Shown: positions 42,394 to 50,474 of the stretch, one piece after another
Layout of the letters: the number at the start of each line of letters is the position of its first letter
How positions within the stretch are numbered: position 1 is the first letter of the stretch
Assembly: GCA_038236705.1 (NCBI GenBank)
Contig: JBBRZN010000004.1
Coordinates: 1-64,000, forward strand
From: AC-32 sp038236705
GTDB lineage: Bacteria; Actinomycetota; Thermoleophilia; Gaiellales; Gaiellaceae
Length of the DNA: 64,000 nucleotides
Direction: 5' to 3'
Translations under genes and position numbers: made by a program
Notes under the pieces: model-generated
Told to the model about the DNA's origin: nothing
Databases searched by the model: none
What the model saw: the letters and a program-made list of their open reading frames with translations, nothing else

Positions 42394-42654
42394 TCAGTAC
42401 AACGGGTGGTCGGTGATGACGGCCGCCGCCATCCCGATCACGAAGCAGGCCCCGCCGATCCCGATCGCGGACGCCGCCAGGCGCTGGTGCCGGCCGCCCA
42501 TCGCCGCCGCCAGCAGCGCGAGCAGCAGCGCAGACGGGATCAGCCGGCCGGGGCGGTACGCGACCCCTGCCAGGCTCGCGAAGATGGACAGCGACGCGAG
42601 CAGGCCGGCGATCGCGTCGGCCGGGCGCTCGCGAGCCTCGGAGTGGGCGCTCAC
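42394..42654 (-). CDS. Small membrane protein, 86 residues
   Basis: The GTG start at 42654 overlaps the upstream stop codon by four bases, which decides the start. The product has three hydrophobic segments (AGLLASLSIFASLAGVAY, LIPSALLLALLAAAMG and ASAIGIGGACFVIGMAAAVI), a pattern resembling DUF4190-like or other small multispan proteins. Function unknown. It is probably cotranscribed with the single-span protein gene before it. Confidence 0.55.
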   Translation of the reverse strand: MSAHSEARERPADAIAGLLASLSIFASLAGVAYRPGRLIPSALLLALLAAAMGGRHQRLAASAIGIGGACFVIGMAAAVITDHPLY

Positions 42655-42884
42655 CGCCGCGCCATCGCCCGGCGGGCCCTCACCGGCGAGCCATGGGGGC
42701 CCGGCCTCGGCTTGCGCGAGCGGGGTCGCCACGGCGGCCTCGGGTCGAGACCAAGCGTTTCCACGGGCAGCTGTGCCGGCTCCGGCGGCTTCGGCTCGGC
42801 CTTCACTGCCCAGTAGACCACCAGGCAGAGATAGACGATCGGGATCTTCAAGATCACCATCATGAAGACGAACTCCCAGACCAT
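42651..42884 (-). CDS. Single-span membrane protein, 77 residues
   Basis: The protein starts MVWEFVFMMVILKIPIVYL, one membrane helix with a very short outside end. A cytoplasmic Pro/Arg-rich tail follows (DPRPPWRPRSRKPRPGPHG). The helix plus WAVKAEPKP resembles conserved small actinobacterial membrane proteins of unknown role. The next gene is coupled to it by a GTGA overlap. Confidence rests on the clear helix and the overlap. Confidence 0.5.
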   Translation of the reverse strand: MVWEFVFMMVILKIPIVYLCLVVYWAVKAEPKPPEPAQLPVETLGLDPRPPWRPRSRKPRPGPHGSPVRARRAMARR

Positions 42885-42916
42885 CGCGGGAGCATACGGG
42901 ATGCGGTTCCGGGTCC

Positions 42917-42949
42917 GCGAGGGGGCGGCCGGCTCGGCCGCCCCCTCGC
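42917..42949 (-). terminator. Perfect 15-bp stem hairpin
   Basis: GCGAGGGGGCGGCCG (42917-42931) pairs perfectly with CGGCCGCCCCCTCGC (42935-42949) around a 3-base loop. It immediately follows the stop of the small minus-strand gene at 42950 and precedes the next minus-strand gene start. It is a strong terminator candidate despite lacking a T-tract. Confidence 0.65.
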
Positions 42950-43090
42950 TCAGCGCGGCGGGGCCTTCGTCGGGGTCGTGCCCGAGCCGCCCGAGCCGCA
43001 CCCGGGCGCCGCGAGCAGGAACCAGACGAGCCAGATCGCGACGACCACGATCACGACTCGGGCCCAGTTACGCGCCAGACCAGCTCGCAC
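42950..43090 (-). CDS. Putative 46-residue single-span microprotein
   Basis: A GTG-started frame overlaps the 3' end of the secreted-protein gene by 23 bases and encodes a basic N-terminus, one hydrophobic helix (VVIVVVAIWLVWFLLAAPG) and a Cys/Gly/Ser-rich tail. A perfect hairpin directly follows the stop, which supports a real transcript end here. Function unknown. A longer start inside the upstream gene cannot be excluded. Confidence 0.4.
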   Translation of the reverse strand: MRAGLARNWARVVIVVVAIWLVWFLLAAPGCGSGGSGTTPTKAPPR

Positions 43091-43643
43091 CGCTGCCGCC
43101 GTCTCCGTGCACCCAGACCTCCACCACGGGGTACCTGTGGGGGCAGTACCACGTGACGCACGCATGGAAGTTTCCCTGCGTCCAGGCATCGGTGGAGTAG
43201 GTCCCGACCCCCCGACCGTTGCAGTGCTCGTACGTGCAGTTGCTTCCGATGTGGCCGTCGAAGGCCCAGCCAAAGCTCGTGTCCGAAGGCCAGCGGTCAC
43301 GCCAGAAGTAGGTGATCACGCCGCTACGCCAGCACCAACGGACTTGCTCGTTGTACCGAAAGACGACGAACCCGGCCAGATTGTGCCGCGTAGCCCGCGC
43401 CCAGCGCGTCCGGCACGCGCCCGGTGAATACGCGTAGGCGTCGAAGGATTCCGTGTACGCGCCCGTCTCGATGTCTCCGTAGCCGCAGTCCACGTACAGG
43501 TCGTAGCAGTAGGAGCCGTCCGGGGCCTGGTAGCTCGGCGCCGGCACCGCCCGAGCCGCGGCCGGCAAGATCGCAACCGTCGCTGCAAGCCCGGCGACCA
43601 TCGCCGAAAGCGCAGCCTTTCCTTTCCAGTGAGTTCGCACCAT
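43068..43643 (-). CDS. Secreted cysteine-containing protein of unknown function
   Basis: The 191-residue precursor has a Sec signal peptide ending in AAARA (about residue 32). The mature part is rich in aromatic residues and has nine cysteines (YCYDLYVDCGYG, GACRT, WCWRSG, NCTYEHCNG, ACVTWYC), so disulfide bonds are likely. FVVFRYNEQVRWCWRSG recalls small secreted actinobacterial proteins with a WCW motif, of unknown function. The ATG at 43643 begins a clean signal peptide and so is preferred over upstream frame extension. Confidence 0.6.
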   Translation of the reverse strand: MVRTHWKGKAALSAMVAGLAATVAILPAAARAVPAPSYQAPDGSYCYDLYVDCGYGDIETGAYTESFDAYAYSPGACRTRWARATRHNLAGFVVFRYNEQVRWCWRSGVITYFWRDRWPSDTSFGWAFDGHIGSNCTYEHCNGRGVGTYSTDAWTQGNFHACVTWYCPHRYPVVEVWVHGDGGSGASWSGA

Positions 43644-43783
43644 CGTCCACCTCCCGTCGACTCCTGCCGACGGTAGGCGTGGCCGGCGCACACGTGTGAA
43701 ACGGGAACGTGTCGAAAGCGCAACATCCGCGGCTTGGTCTATCGAGCGCACCGCTTTTGCCTACTGCCCGCTTTGGACAGGGA

Positions 43784-44725
43784 ATGCCGCGGCGCATGGC
43801 GCGTTCGACTACCACGATGGGGAATCCGGGGACCACGGAGCTCGAGCTGAAGGGCGCAGGCGGCGAGCCAGTCGATCTGTGGCGCACGCTCACCTCGCAC
43901 GGAGTCGCAGCCCTGCCGCCGCAGGTGCTCGACGAGGAGGAGCACACGCTCGATTCCACGTTGCTCCTCCCGCGCGGGCGCGCGCGCACGATCCGGATCC
44001 GGGCGGGCCGGTTCGGCCGAGCGCTCGTCGAGGCCGAGGGACGCGTCTCCGCCGCCGACGGCGCACTCCTCGCGGAGAGCGCGGCCCACATGCTCCGGCT
44101 CGACGCCGACCTCTCGGCTTTCTACGAGGTCGCCCGCGAGGATCCCGACCTCTCGTGGGCGGTCGGTGGCGCCGGTCGCATGCTGCGCAGCCCGACGGTC
44201 TTCGAGGACGTGGTCAAGACGATCTGCACGACCAACTGCACCTGGTCTGCAACAGTGCGCATGGTCGGCGCGCTCGTCGTCGAGCTGGGCGTCGAAGCCC
44301 CGGATGGCCGCCGGGCCTTCCCGACTCCGGCCGCGATGGCTGCGGCGGACGAGGCCTTCTACAGAGACGCCGCCCGCGCCGGCTACCGCGGCGCCTACCT
44401 GCGCACGCTCGCCCAGGACGTCGCGGGCGGCTCGCTCGACCTCGAGGCGCTCAACGACCCCGCCCTTCCCGACGACGAGGTCGCGGCCACCCTGCTCGCC
44501 CTTCCCGGCTGCGGCCCGTATGCGACCGCGCACATGATGATGCTGCTCGGCCGCTACTCGCGCCTGATCCTCGATTCCTGGACTCGGCCGACGTACGCCG
44601 GGCTGAACGGCCGCAAGGCGAGCGACAAGACGATCGAGCGGCGCTTCCGCCGCTACGGCGACTACGCGGGCTTGGCCTTCTGGCTGTACCTGACGCGGGA
44701 CTGGGTCGAGGAGGCCGCCGGTTGA
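43784..44725 (+). CDS. HhH-GPD DNA glycosylase (AlkA-like)
   Basis: The protein is about 313 residues. An N-terminal beta domain is followed by the helix-hairpin-helix LLALPGCGPYATAHMMML, and the catalytic-type Asp lies in RLILDSW shortly after. TICTTNCTWSATVRM is the typical helix before the hairpin. This places it with 3-methyladenine/8-oxoguanine-type glycosylases that remove damaged bases. No Fe-S cysteine cluster is present. The start is uncertain: ATGs at 43784, 43796 and 43817 are all in frame. Its 3' end overlaps the convergent oxidase-like gene by 64 bases. Confidence 0.8.
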   Translation: MPRRMARSTTTMGNPGTTELELKGAGGEPVDLWRTLTSHGVAALPPQVLDEEEHTLDSTLLLPRGRARTIRIRAGRFGRALVEAEGRVSAADGALLAESAAHMLRLDADLSAFYEVAREDPDLSWAVGGAGRMLRSPTVFEDVVKTICTTNCTWSATVRMVGALVVELGVEAPDGRRAFPTPAAMAAADEAFYRDAARAGYRGAYLRTLAQDVAGGSLDLEALNDPALPDDEVAATLLALPGCGPYATAHMMMLLGRYSRLILDSWTRPTYAGLNGRKASDKTIERRFRRYGDYAGLAFWLYLTRDWVEEAAG

Positions 44726-47700
44726 CGCGCGGGCTCCTTGCCGACGAAGGCAAAGCCGCTGAACATGAGCGCGATCCCGAACAGCTGGCCCGCGTAGACG
44801 AGTGAGTAGGAGTCGGTCCGCGAGAGCCCGGTCGCCAGGGCGACGACCAGGGCACCGCCGCCGATCCAGAGGTTGGCCCGAATCCGCCGCCGCCGCAGGA
44901 TCGAATAGAGCGAGCCGCCGACGAGGAAGAGCGTGCCGACGGAGTTGAGCGCGACCGCCCACAGGAACGCGTGGCCGGCGAGCGCCGAGTTCGCAGGCGG
45001 TCTGCCGACCGCGGTCGCCGCCAGCGTCGAGGAGTAGACACCCGCCAGCAGGACCGCCGTCGCAGCTGCTCCGGTCGCTACGACGAGCGCTCCGATCAGC
45101 ACGTCCCGCCCGCGCTTGGGCAGCAGCAGCCAGGCCGAGCCTGCGCCGAGGTACGCCACAGTCAGCACGCCGCCGGCGAGGTAGTACGCGCGGAAGAGCG
45201 CCGGGCTCCAGCCGGCGCGCTGGGCGGCCGCCTCGCATGCGGCCGCGACGGCGAAGAGCAGAAAGCCGAGGGCCCAGAGCACCTTCTCCCCCGAGCGGCG
45301 GCGCCGGAGCGAGCGCAGCAGGAGCACCACGAAGGCCAGCGCCACGAGCGCCGCGCAGAGCGGCAGGAGCGCATCCAAGACGGCAGGGGCGGCTGCGTGC
45401 GGCCGCGAGCTGATCGACGTCACGGGCGCGGAGGCGGGCATGACCCGGAGATAGGCGAAGTCGCGCCCTCCGAACATGCCCTCGTGCGTGGCCGCGAACG
45501 AGTAGCGCCCCGGCCGCAGCGGTCGCGACGGGGAGAGCACGAGCTGGCGGGGAGAGGTCCTGCGAGCCAGGAGCGGGACATTTTCCCCGTGGTCGAGATC
45601 GAAGAGCTGGTAGGCCTTGGAGGAGTCCACTGCCGCCGCGCGCACGAGCAGTCCGCCGAGGTCGGAGGCGTGGAGGCGAAGAGCGTCGTGCGGGAAGGAC
45701 GCCTGCGGCGCGCTCCAGGCGAAGAGCTTCACGGGGCCTCGCTTCGTGCTCACGAACTGCCCCGTCACCTCGCGCGTCAGACGCGGCTCGTACGAGTAGC
45801 GCACAGTGCTGCCGCCGACGCCTGCCACGGCGGGGACGAACGGGATCGCAATCAGCAGCAGCGCGAGCGCGCCGATCGCAACGCTGACCCTGGTGCGGTA
45901 GGCACCGGCGCGGCGCGTGCGGCCGCGCGGCGGCTTTCCGTCCAGCTTGGCGCGGCGGCGCGCGTGCGAGCGGAAGAGCAGCGCCGACGAGAGCAGGGCC
46001 ATCGTCGGCAGCCAGACGAGCTCCACCCCCCAGCCGATCCCGCGCAGCGGCCCGGTCCCGTACGGGCTGAACGCGACGGGGATGATCGCCCAGGTGACGG
46101 CCGGCCCGGCCATCAGCAGCACCGAGGCGGTCAACGGGAAGCCGGCGAAGAGCCAGCCGACCCCCGGAAACCCCATCAGGCCGAGCGGCAGCTCGTAGCC
46201 GGCGAGCGCGGCCGGGCTCCGACGCCGGACCCGCTTCGGGATCGTTCCCGAGTAGCGAGCGGGCGTCGCCGCAAGAGCCACCCTCCCCGCCGCGCGCTGG
46301 CGCTCGGTCATTCGCCAGGCCGCGCCCGAGAAAGCCGCGAAGCCGAAGAGCAGGGCCACGGCCGCCGGCACCAGCACGAGCGCCTGCCAGGGCTCCAGCG
46401 CCGTTACCGCTGACGCGAACGGCGTGCCGCCCTCGACGCGGTGCGCTTCGAGCGCAGCGACGACGACGCCGGCGGCGTAGTACGTCCCGACGCCGAGGGG
46501 CACGCACGCCGTCACGAGGCGGCTCTGCCGTTCGGGCCAGCGCGCCCCGAGGCTGCTCAGCGCCGTCAGCGAGAGCCCCATCAGGAGCAGCATCAACCCG
46601 CCGAGCATGTTCAGCTGCGCGTGCAGGTTGACGATCACGTCTCCGGCCTCGCCGCCACGATCGAGCGCCTCGTTTACGAGCGGGAACGCCTGCACCGGAC
46701 CCTGCAGCGTGCCGACCGCCAGCGCCGCGCATCCGGCGAGCACGAACGGCCGCAGGTGGCCTCCGGATCGCCGTACGGAGCGCACGAACACCACCAGCAG
46801 GAGCCAGAACGCCGCGAACATCGCGATCCCGGCGCCCATGATCAGGAACGGGTGGATCCGAGTCGCCTCCTCCGCCTGCTCGGGCGTGAGACCTCGGTGG
46901 ACGAGCCGACCCTCGTGGAAGCCGAGGTAGAGCGCCGAGAAGTAGAAGGCGAGCGAGCCGCCGAGCAGCGCGTAGAAGCTCGTGTCCACCAGGCGCCGCG
47001 ACGGCTCCGTCCCCCCGGCCGAGCGGACGAACGCGAAGAAGGCCCCGGCGACGAGCATCGTGAGCCCCGTGACGAGATTGATGTGCGCGTGGCTGATCGG
47101 GTCGATCCAGTCGCCCGCGTGGCCCGACTTGTAGAGCCAGTCCGCGTTGGCGGGCTGCACCTGGACGACCCCCTGAACCGTCCCGACGGTCAGTGCGGCG
47201 GCTCCGGTGGCGAAGAACTTCCACAGGTGCCACTGCGGCTTGGGCACGCGCACGAGGCGTGCCTGGAAGATCGTCAGCGCCACGTTCGTCGCGAAGCACC
47301 AGTAGCCGAGGCCCATCACGCCGGCGCCCATCCCGGTCGGCGCGCGATACCAGTCGCCCATGTGCTCCTTCGCCGCGGGGTAGCTCCAGCCGTGCTCCAT
47401 CAGCCGTCCCATGGCGATCCCGTTGCCGATCAGCGAGACGTAGAAGACGGCGAGCCCGAGGACGGTGAACCAGAAGGCGCATTGCGCGAGCCCCTCGCTG
47501 GCGAGCGGCCGGCCCACGATCCGCGGCAGAGCGAGCCAGCAGAGGCCGGTCGCGAGCAGCGTGCCCCCGCCGACGATCATCACGTGGGTGTTTGAGAGGT
47601 CGCGCACGAGATGTCCCGCGTAGCCCGTGCGGGCGAGGTACTCGGCGAGCCAGGGCAGGTTCTTGACCGCCATGTGGAGAGAGCCGAGCACGAGGAAGAA

Positions 47701-47883
47701 GCCGCCCGCGAGGAAGTACTTGGCGGTCTTGAGATCGTGCGCGTGCAGCTCGTCGTCCGGGTACGGCGTCTCGCGTACCGGCGGCGAGCGGCCCGGTACG
47801 AACTTGAAGAGCGCCGCCATCACCACGGCGAAGAACGAGATGTACGTCAGGAACTGGAGCGACGAGACGTGTTTCAGATACAC
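44662..47883 (-). CDS. 1073-residue oxidase-subunit-I-like membrane fusion protein
   Basis: The first 450 residues align by eye with the CcoN-like protein of the same operon. LSNTHVMIVGGG (H100) matches RPAHVNGV, and DPISHAHINLVTG (H265/H267) matches the CuB helix. LGFHEG (H323-E324) falls where CcoN has DHH, and NLHAQLNMLGG (H421, Q423) where CcoN has AHAHLALLG. So some haem/copper ligands are kept and others replaced. Next come a membrane block (about 560-690), an extracytoplasmic beta-rich domain (about 695-820) and a C-terminal block of about seven helices (835-1047). The whole has no name I recognise. Start GTG at 47883; last gene of the operon. Confidence 0.65.
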   Translation of the reverse strand: MYLKHVSSLQFLTYISFFAVVMAALFKFVPGRSPPVRETPYPDDELHAHDLKTAKYFLAGGFFLVLGSLHMAVKNLPWLAEYLARTGYAGHLVRDLSNTHVMIVGGGTLLATGLCWLALPRIVGRPLASEGLAQCAFWFTVLGLAVFYVSLIGNGIAMGRLMEHGWSYPAAKEHMGDWYRAPTGMGAGVMGLGYWCFATNVALTIFQARLVRVPKPQWHLWKFFATGAAALTVGTVQGVVQVQPANADWLYKSGHAGDWIDPISHAHINLVTGLTMLVAGAFFAFVRSAGGTEPSRRLVDTSFYALLGGSLAFYFSALYLGFHEGRLVHRGLTPEQAEEATRIHPFLIMGAGIAMFAAFWLLLVVFVRSVRRSGGHLRPFVLAGCAALAVGTLQGPVQAFPLVNEALDRGGEAGDVIVNLHAQLNMLGGLMLLLMGLSLTALSSLGARWPERQSRLVTACVPLGVGTYYAAGVVVAALEAHRVEGGTPFASAVTALEPWQALVLVPAAVALLFGFAAFSGAAWRMTERQRAAGRVALAATPARYSGTIPKRVRRRSPAALAGYELPLGLMGFPGVGWLFAGFPLTASVLLMAGPAVTWAIIPVAFSPYGTGPLRGIGWGVELVWLPTMALLSSALLFRSHARRRAKLDGKPPRGRTRRAGAYRTRVSVAIGALALLLIAIPFVPAVAGVGGSTVRYSYEPRLTREVTGQFVSTKRGPVKLFAWSAPQASFPHDALRLHASDLGGLLVRAAAVDSSKAYQLFDLDHGENVPLLARRTSPRQLVLSPSRPLRPGRYSFAATHEGMFGGRDFAYLRVMPASAPVTSISSRPHAAAPAVLDALLPLCAALVALAFVVLLLRSLRRRRSGEKVLWALGFLLFAVAAACEAAAQRAGWSPALFRAYYLAGGVLTVAYLGAGSAWLLLPKRGRDVLIGALVVATGAAATAVLLAGVYSSTLAATAVGRPPANSALAGHAFLWAVALNSVGTLFLVGGSLYSILRRRRIRANLWIGGGALVVALATGLSRTDSYSLVYAGQLFGIALMFSGFAFVGKEPARQPAASSTQSRVRYSQKAKPA

Positions 47884-47896
47884 GGCAGGCGGCCGC

Positions 47897-48070
47897 CTAC
47901 CGCAGGCCCGGCTCGAGGAAGAAGACCGTCAGCGTCCAGCCCAGGTAGAGCACGGCGAGGAAGGCGAGGATCACCCAGGCACGGACGATCTGCGGCCGCG
48001 AGTGCCGGACGTCCTCGCCGACGTCGCGATAGCCGACCAGGGGGCGGGCCGGGCGCCGTTCCTCGGCCAT
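47897..48070 (-). CDS. Small single-span protein of the oxidase operon
   Basis: A 57-residue protein: a charged cytoplasmic N-terminus (AEERRPARPLVGYRDVGED), then one helix (AWVILAFLAVLYLGWTLTVFF) and a short tail. Size and topology resemble CcoQ-like or other accessory subunits of cytochrome oxidases, but no defining motif is present. The ATG shares one base with the stop of the gene before it, and the large fusion gene starts 13 bases after its stop. Confidence 0.6.
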   Translation of the reverse strand: MAEERRPARPLVGYRDVGEDVRHSRPQIVRAWVILAFLAVLYLGWTLTVFFLEPGLR

Positions 48071-48396
48071 CAGAAGACCTTCTCCATCACGCGGGACGGC
48101 TCGGCCTCGAGCCCGGCGACGTCGGTGAGCATGCGCTCGAAGGTGTAGCCGCGCTCGAGGTAGGCCTCGAGCTGCTCGGGCGTGTCCCAGGTCGTGTAGC
48201 AGTGGATGCGGTAGTCGGCCCCCTCCGGCTCGACGAACGCCTCGAGCTTCTGGCAGCCGGGATACTCCTGCACGTGCCCTTTGAGCGCCTGCATCGAGCC
48301 GAAGACGAGCGGCCAGTCGGCGGCCGGGATGACGGCCCTGCTCGCCGACGACCACGAGACGTAGGGCAGCGCCGAGGAAGCGGTCTCGACCGCCAT
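48070..48396 (-). CDS. Small alpha/beta-barrel-like protein in the oxidase operon
   Basis: A 108-residue soluble protein with the alternation of strands and helices seen in ABM/NIPSNAP-type dimeric ferredoxin folds (PLVFGSMQALKGHVQEYPGCQKLEAFVE, YRIHCYTTWDTPEQLEAYLERG). Such folds bind haem or small ligands or act as monooxygenases. Here a haem-related job is only a guess from context. Overlaps of one base on both sides place it firmly in the operon. Confidence 0.6.
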   Translation of the reverse strand: MAVETASSALPYVSWSSASRAVIPAADWPLVFGSMQALKGHVQEYPGCQKLEAFVEPEGADYRIHCYTTWDTPEQLEAYLERGYTFERMLTDVAGLEAEPSRVMEKVF

Positions 48397-48743
48397 CAGA
48401 ACTTCTGCCCCCAGACGAGGTGCCCCACGATCAGCACGACCGCCCAGCCGGTGAGGAGCAGGGACAGGAGGATGAAGAACAGCGTCGAGGGCCCGGCGAG
48501 CTCGCTCGTGTAGCCGCCGAAGCTGTCCACCGGGTACACGCCCGTCTTCTGCCGCGTCGTCCGGTACTGCCAGATCCAAAACAGGATGATCAGGGAGAGC
48601 CCGATCACGAAGCCCCAGAGCCAGGCCAGGTCGATCCAGTGGACTTGCCACGTGGCCGGCCGCTGCATCGTCTCCTGGTGTCCCTGGAGGTAGTGGTAGT
48701 ACTGCTGCGCGTGCTGTGGCGATTCGCCGCTAGGCATCCCCAT
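48396..48743 (-). CDS. Two-span membrane subunit of the oxidase operon
   Basis: A 115-residue protein with an N-terminal His/Gln-rich segment (HAQQYYHYLQGHQE), two membrane helices (WLWGFVIGLSLIILFWIW, then FFILLSLLLTGWAVVLIVGHLVWG) and the linker TGVYPVDSFGGYTSELAGP. It may be an additional structural subunit. Two ATGs (48743 and 48737) are possible. It overlaps the preceding gene by 8 to 14 bases. No named family was recognised. Confidence 0.6.
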   Translation of the reverse strand: MGMPSGESPQHAQQYYHYLQGHQETMQRPATWQVHWIDLAWLWGFVIGLSLIILFWIWQYRTTRQKTGVYPVDSFGGYTSELAGPSTLFFILLSLLLTGWAVVLIVGHLVWGQKF

Positions 48744-49032
48744 CGGCCCACTCCTCTTCGTCGAGAGCCCACTCGGGCGTGTAGTAGTCCTCTTCGTGCA
48801 CGAGCAGCGGGATCCCGCCCATGCGGTCGAGCTCGTGGAAGTGCCCCGCCTTCCAGGCCGCGAGGAACGCGACCAGGGCCAGACCCGCGAAGACGAAGAA
48901 CGTGTCTAGCATCCAGTCGGCCATCACCCAGCGCGACTGGTTCGTCTCCGGCTGGTCGTGGGCGAGGGCGAGCGCCGGCCAGGCCAGCGCGAAGCCGGCA
49001 ATCGCGGTAAATGCAGCAACCAGGCGTCTCAT
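48730..49032 (-). CDS. Exported single-span protein of the oxidase operon
   Basis: A 100-residue protein with a cleavable signal (AFALAWPALALAHD), a short outside segment, one membrane helix (TFFVFAGLALVAFLAAWKAG) and an acidic cytoplasmic tail (HEEDYYTPEWALDEEEW). The tail motif GHFHELDRMGGIPLL looks conserved-like but I cannot name it. The ATG overlaps the cytochrome gene stop by four bases. An assembly or accessory role for the oxidase is inferred from position only. Confidence 0.6.
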   Translation of the reverse strand: MRRLVAAFTAIAGFALAWPALALAHDQPETNQSRWVMADWMLDTFFVFAGLALVAFLAAWKAGHFHELDRMGGIPLLVHEEDYYTPEWALDEEEWADGDA

Positions 49033-50474
49033 TGCTGCCCCGGCACCTCGGGCGGGACGTTCTTCTGGGCCTCGGGAGGGAGCTTGTCGCCGCGCGCCTT
49101 CGCCTCGCTCCAGGCGCGGTCGAGCAGGTCCTGGTAGATCGACTTGATCCCCGCGGCCGCCTCGTCCAGCGAGAGCGGCGTGTTCGTCTTGTCGTTCAGG
49201 ACGATGTGGTCGCTCGGGGCGAGGCCGGGGAAGACGCGCATCGCCTCCTGCATGAACGGATCGGTCGCCTGCTGCTTCGCGAAGCTCGCATTGTCGGTCA
49301 GCTTCTGGTGCGACTTCACCCAGGCGAGCAGCTCCTTCGACGGCTGCCAGACGATGAAGTCCTTCGGCTCCGGAATGCGATTCGGCTTGAGCGTCCCGTT
49401 GGGGATTGTCTTCACGAACAGGACGACCCGCCAGATGTCATTGACCGAGAGGCGGTCGCCGAAATTCTCCATCGCCGTCCCCGTCCACCCGCGCAGGATC
49501 CGGTAGTAGAAGTCGCCCGGCCCGGTGTCACCGCCGCAGCAGGCGTCGTCGGCGCTCGTGAAGTCGGCCGGCGCCGGCGAGAGGAAGCGCGCGCCCGGCC
49601 CCTTGCCGTTGCCCTTCAGGCCGTGGCAGCCGACGCAGCGGTCCAGGAAGATCTCCTTCCCGCGGAGGAGGTTCGCCTCCGTCACCGGGAGCGGGTCTGC
49701 CGAGAGCCAGTAGCCGCGGTCGATCTGCGAGAGGTTCGGCGCCTCCTCGAGCTGGTCCTTCGGCGGGCTGAGGATGTCGTCGTTGCCCTCCAGGATCGGC
49801 TTGTGCGCAGCCTGGAAGCCGGTGTACGCCTGGGGGAACCCCTGGTTTGCGAGGACGACGTGCTTCGCGTAGAGCTGCCCGGCGTACCGCAGCAGCCCGG
49901 ACTTGCCGCTGCGCTGCTCGACGAAGGCGACGAGTTGGGTCACCTGCTTGTCGGAGAAGAGCGACTTCATGTTCGGCATGAGCGAGCGCGGGTCCATGAA
50001 GCGCGGGTCGTAGAAGTGCGCGTACTGCCAGTCGTCGGGGTGCCACCCCGATTCCTGCGAAAGGTCCGGCCCCGTTCGCTCCGTCCCGAGCAGGTTCGGC
50101 GACTGGTCGCTGCCGAAGAAATCACCGGGCTGCGAGACCTTCGGGTAGAGGAAGTAGAGCTGCTCGCGCACGTCCTGCGGTCGCGAGTAGCCCGAATGGC
50201 AGACGTAGCAGCCGTTCGAGGCGAACAGGTTGCGTCCCTTTTTCGCCTGGCTGGAGAGCGGGGCCCAGTCCGCGGAGGCCGGCGGATCGAAGGTGTGGAT
50301 CGGCAGCCAGACGACCACGGCCACGACGACGAAGAAGACGAGCAGGCCGCCGAGCCCGGCCATCAGCGGCGTGATCAGCATGCGCTCTTGCGGGTGTCGC
50401 TGCCAGCCGCGCGGGATCGGCGGCGTGCCCTCCTGCGACTCGCCGAACGGCCGGTCGCCGCGCTCGTCCGCCAT
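49029..50474 (-). CDS. Di-haem cytochrome c, CcoO-like oxidase subunit
   Basis: A 481-residue protein with one N-terminal membrane anchor (about 33-58) and two haem c sites: CYVCH (C89-C92-H93, in the CcoO-like context NGCYVCHSGYSRPQ) and CVGCH (C280-C283-H284). A likely axial Met sits in SLMPNM (about 165-169). CcoO carries one haem, so this looks like a CcoO domain fused to a second cytochrome c domain that could replace CcoP. It should pass electrons from a periplasmic donor to the CcoN-like subunit. It shares one base with the ccoN stop. Confidence 0.8.
   Translation of the reverse strand: MADERGDRPFGESQEGTPPIPRGWQRHPQERMLITPLMAGLGGLLVFFVVVAVVVWLPIHTFDPPASADWAPLSSQAKKGRNLFASNGCYVCHSGYSRPQDVREQLYFLYPKVSQPGDFFGSDQSPNLLGTERTGPDLSQESGWHPDDWQYAHFYDPRFMDPRSLMPNMKSLFSDKQVTQLVAFVEQRSGKSGLLRYAGQLYAKHVVLANQGFPQAYTGFQAAHKPILEGNDDILSPPKDQLEEAPNLSQIDRGYWLSADPLPVTEANLLRGKEIFLDRCVGCHGLKGNGKGPGARFLSPAPADFTSADDACCGGDTGPGDFYYRILRGWTGTAMENFGDRLSVNDIWRVVLFVKTIPNGTLKPNRIPEPKDFIVWQPSKELLAWVKSHQKLTDNASFAKQQATDPFMQEAMRVFPGLAPSDHIVLNDKTNTPLSLDEAAAGIKSIYQDLLDRAWSEAKARGDKLPPEAQKNVPPEVPGQQ

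Noticed and set aside
43739..47482. A 1247-residue open frame on the minus strand over the oxidase-like fusion gene
   Set aside because: It is Arg/Ala-rich, has no domain, and overlaps the frame with clear membrane helices and oxidase-like motifs. It is a GC-driven shadow.
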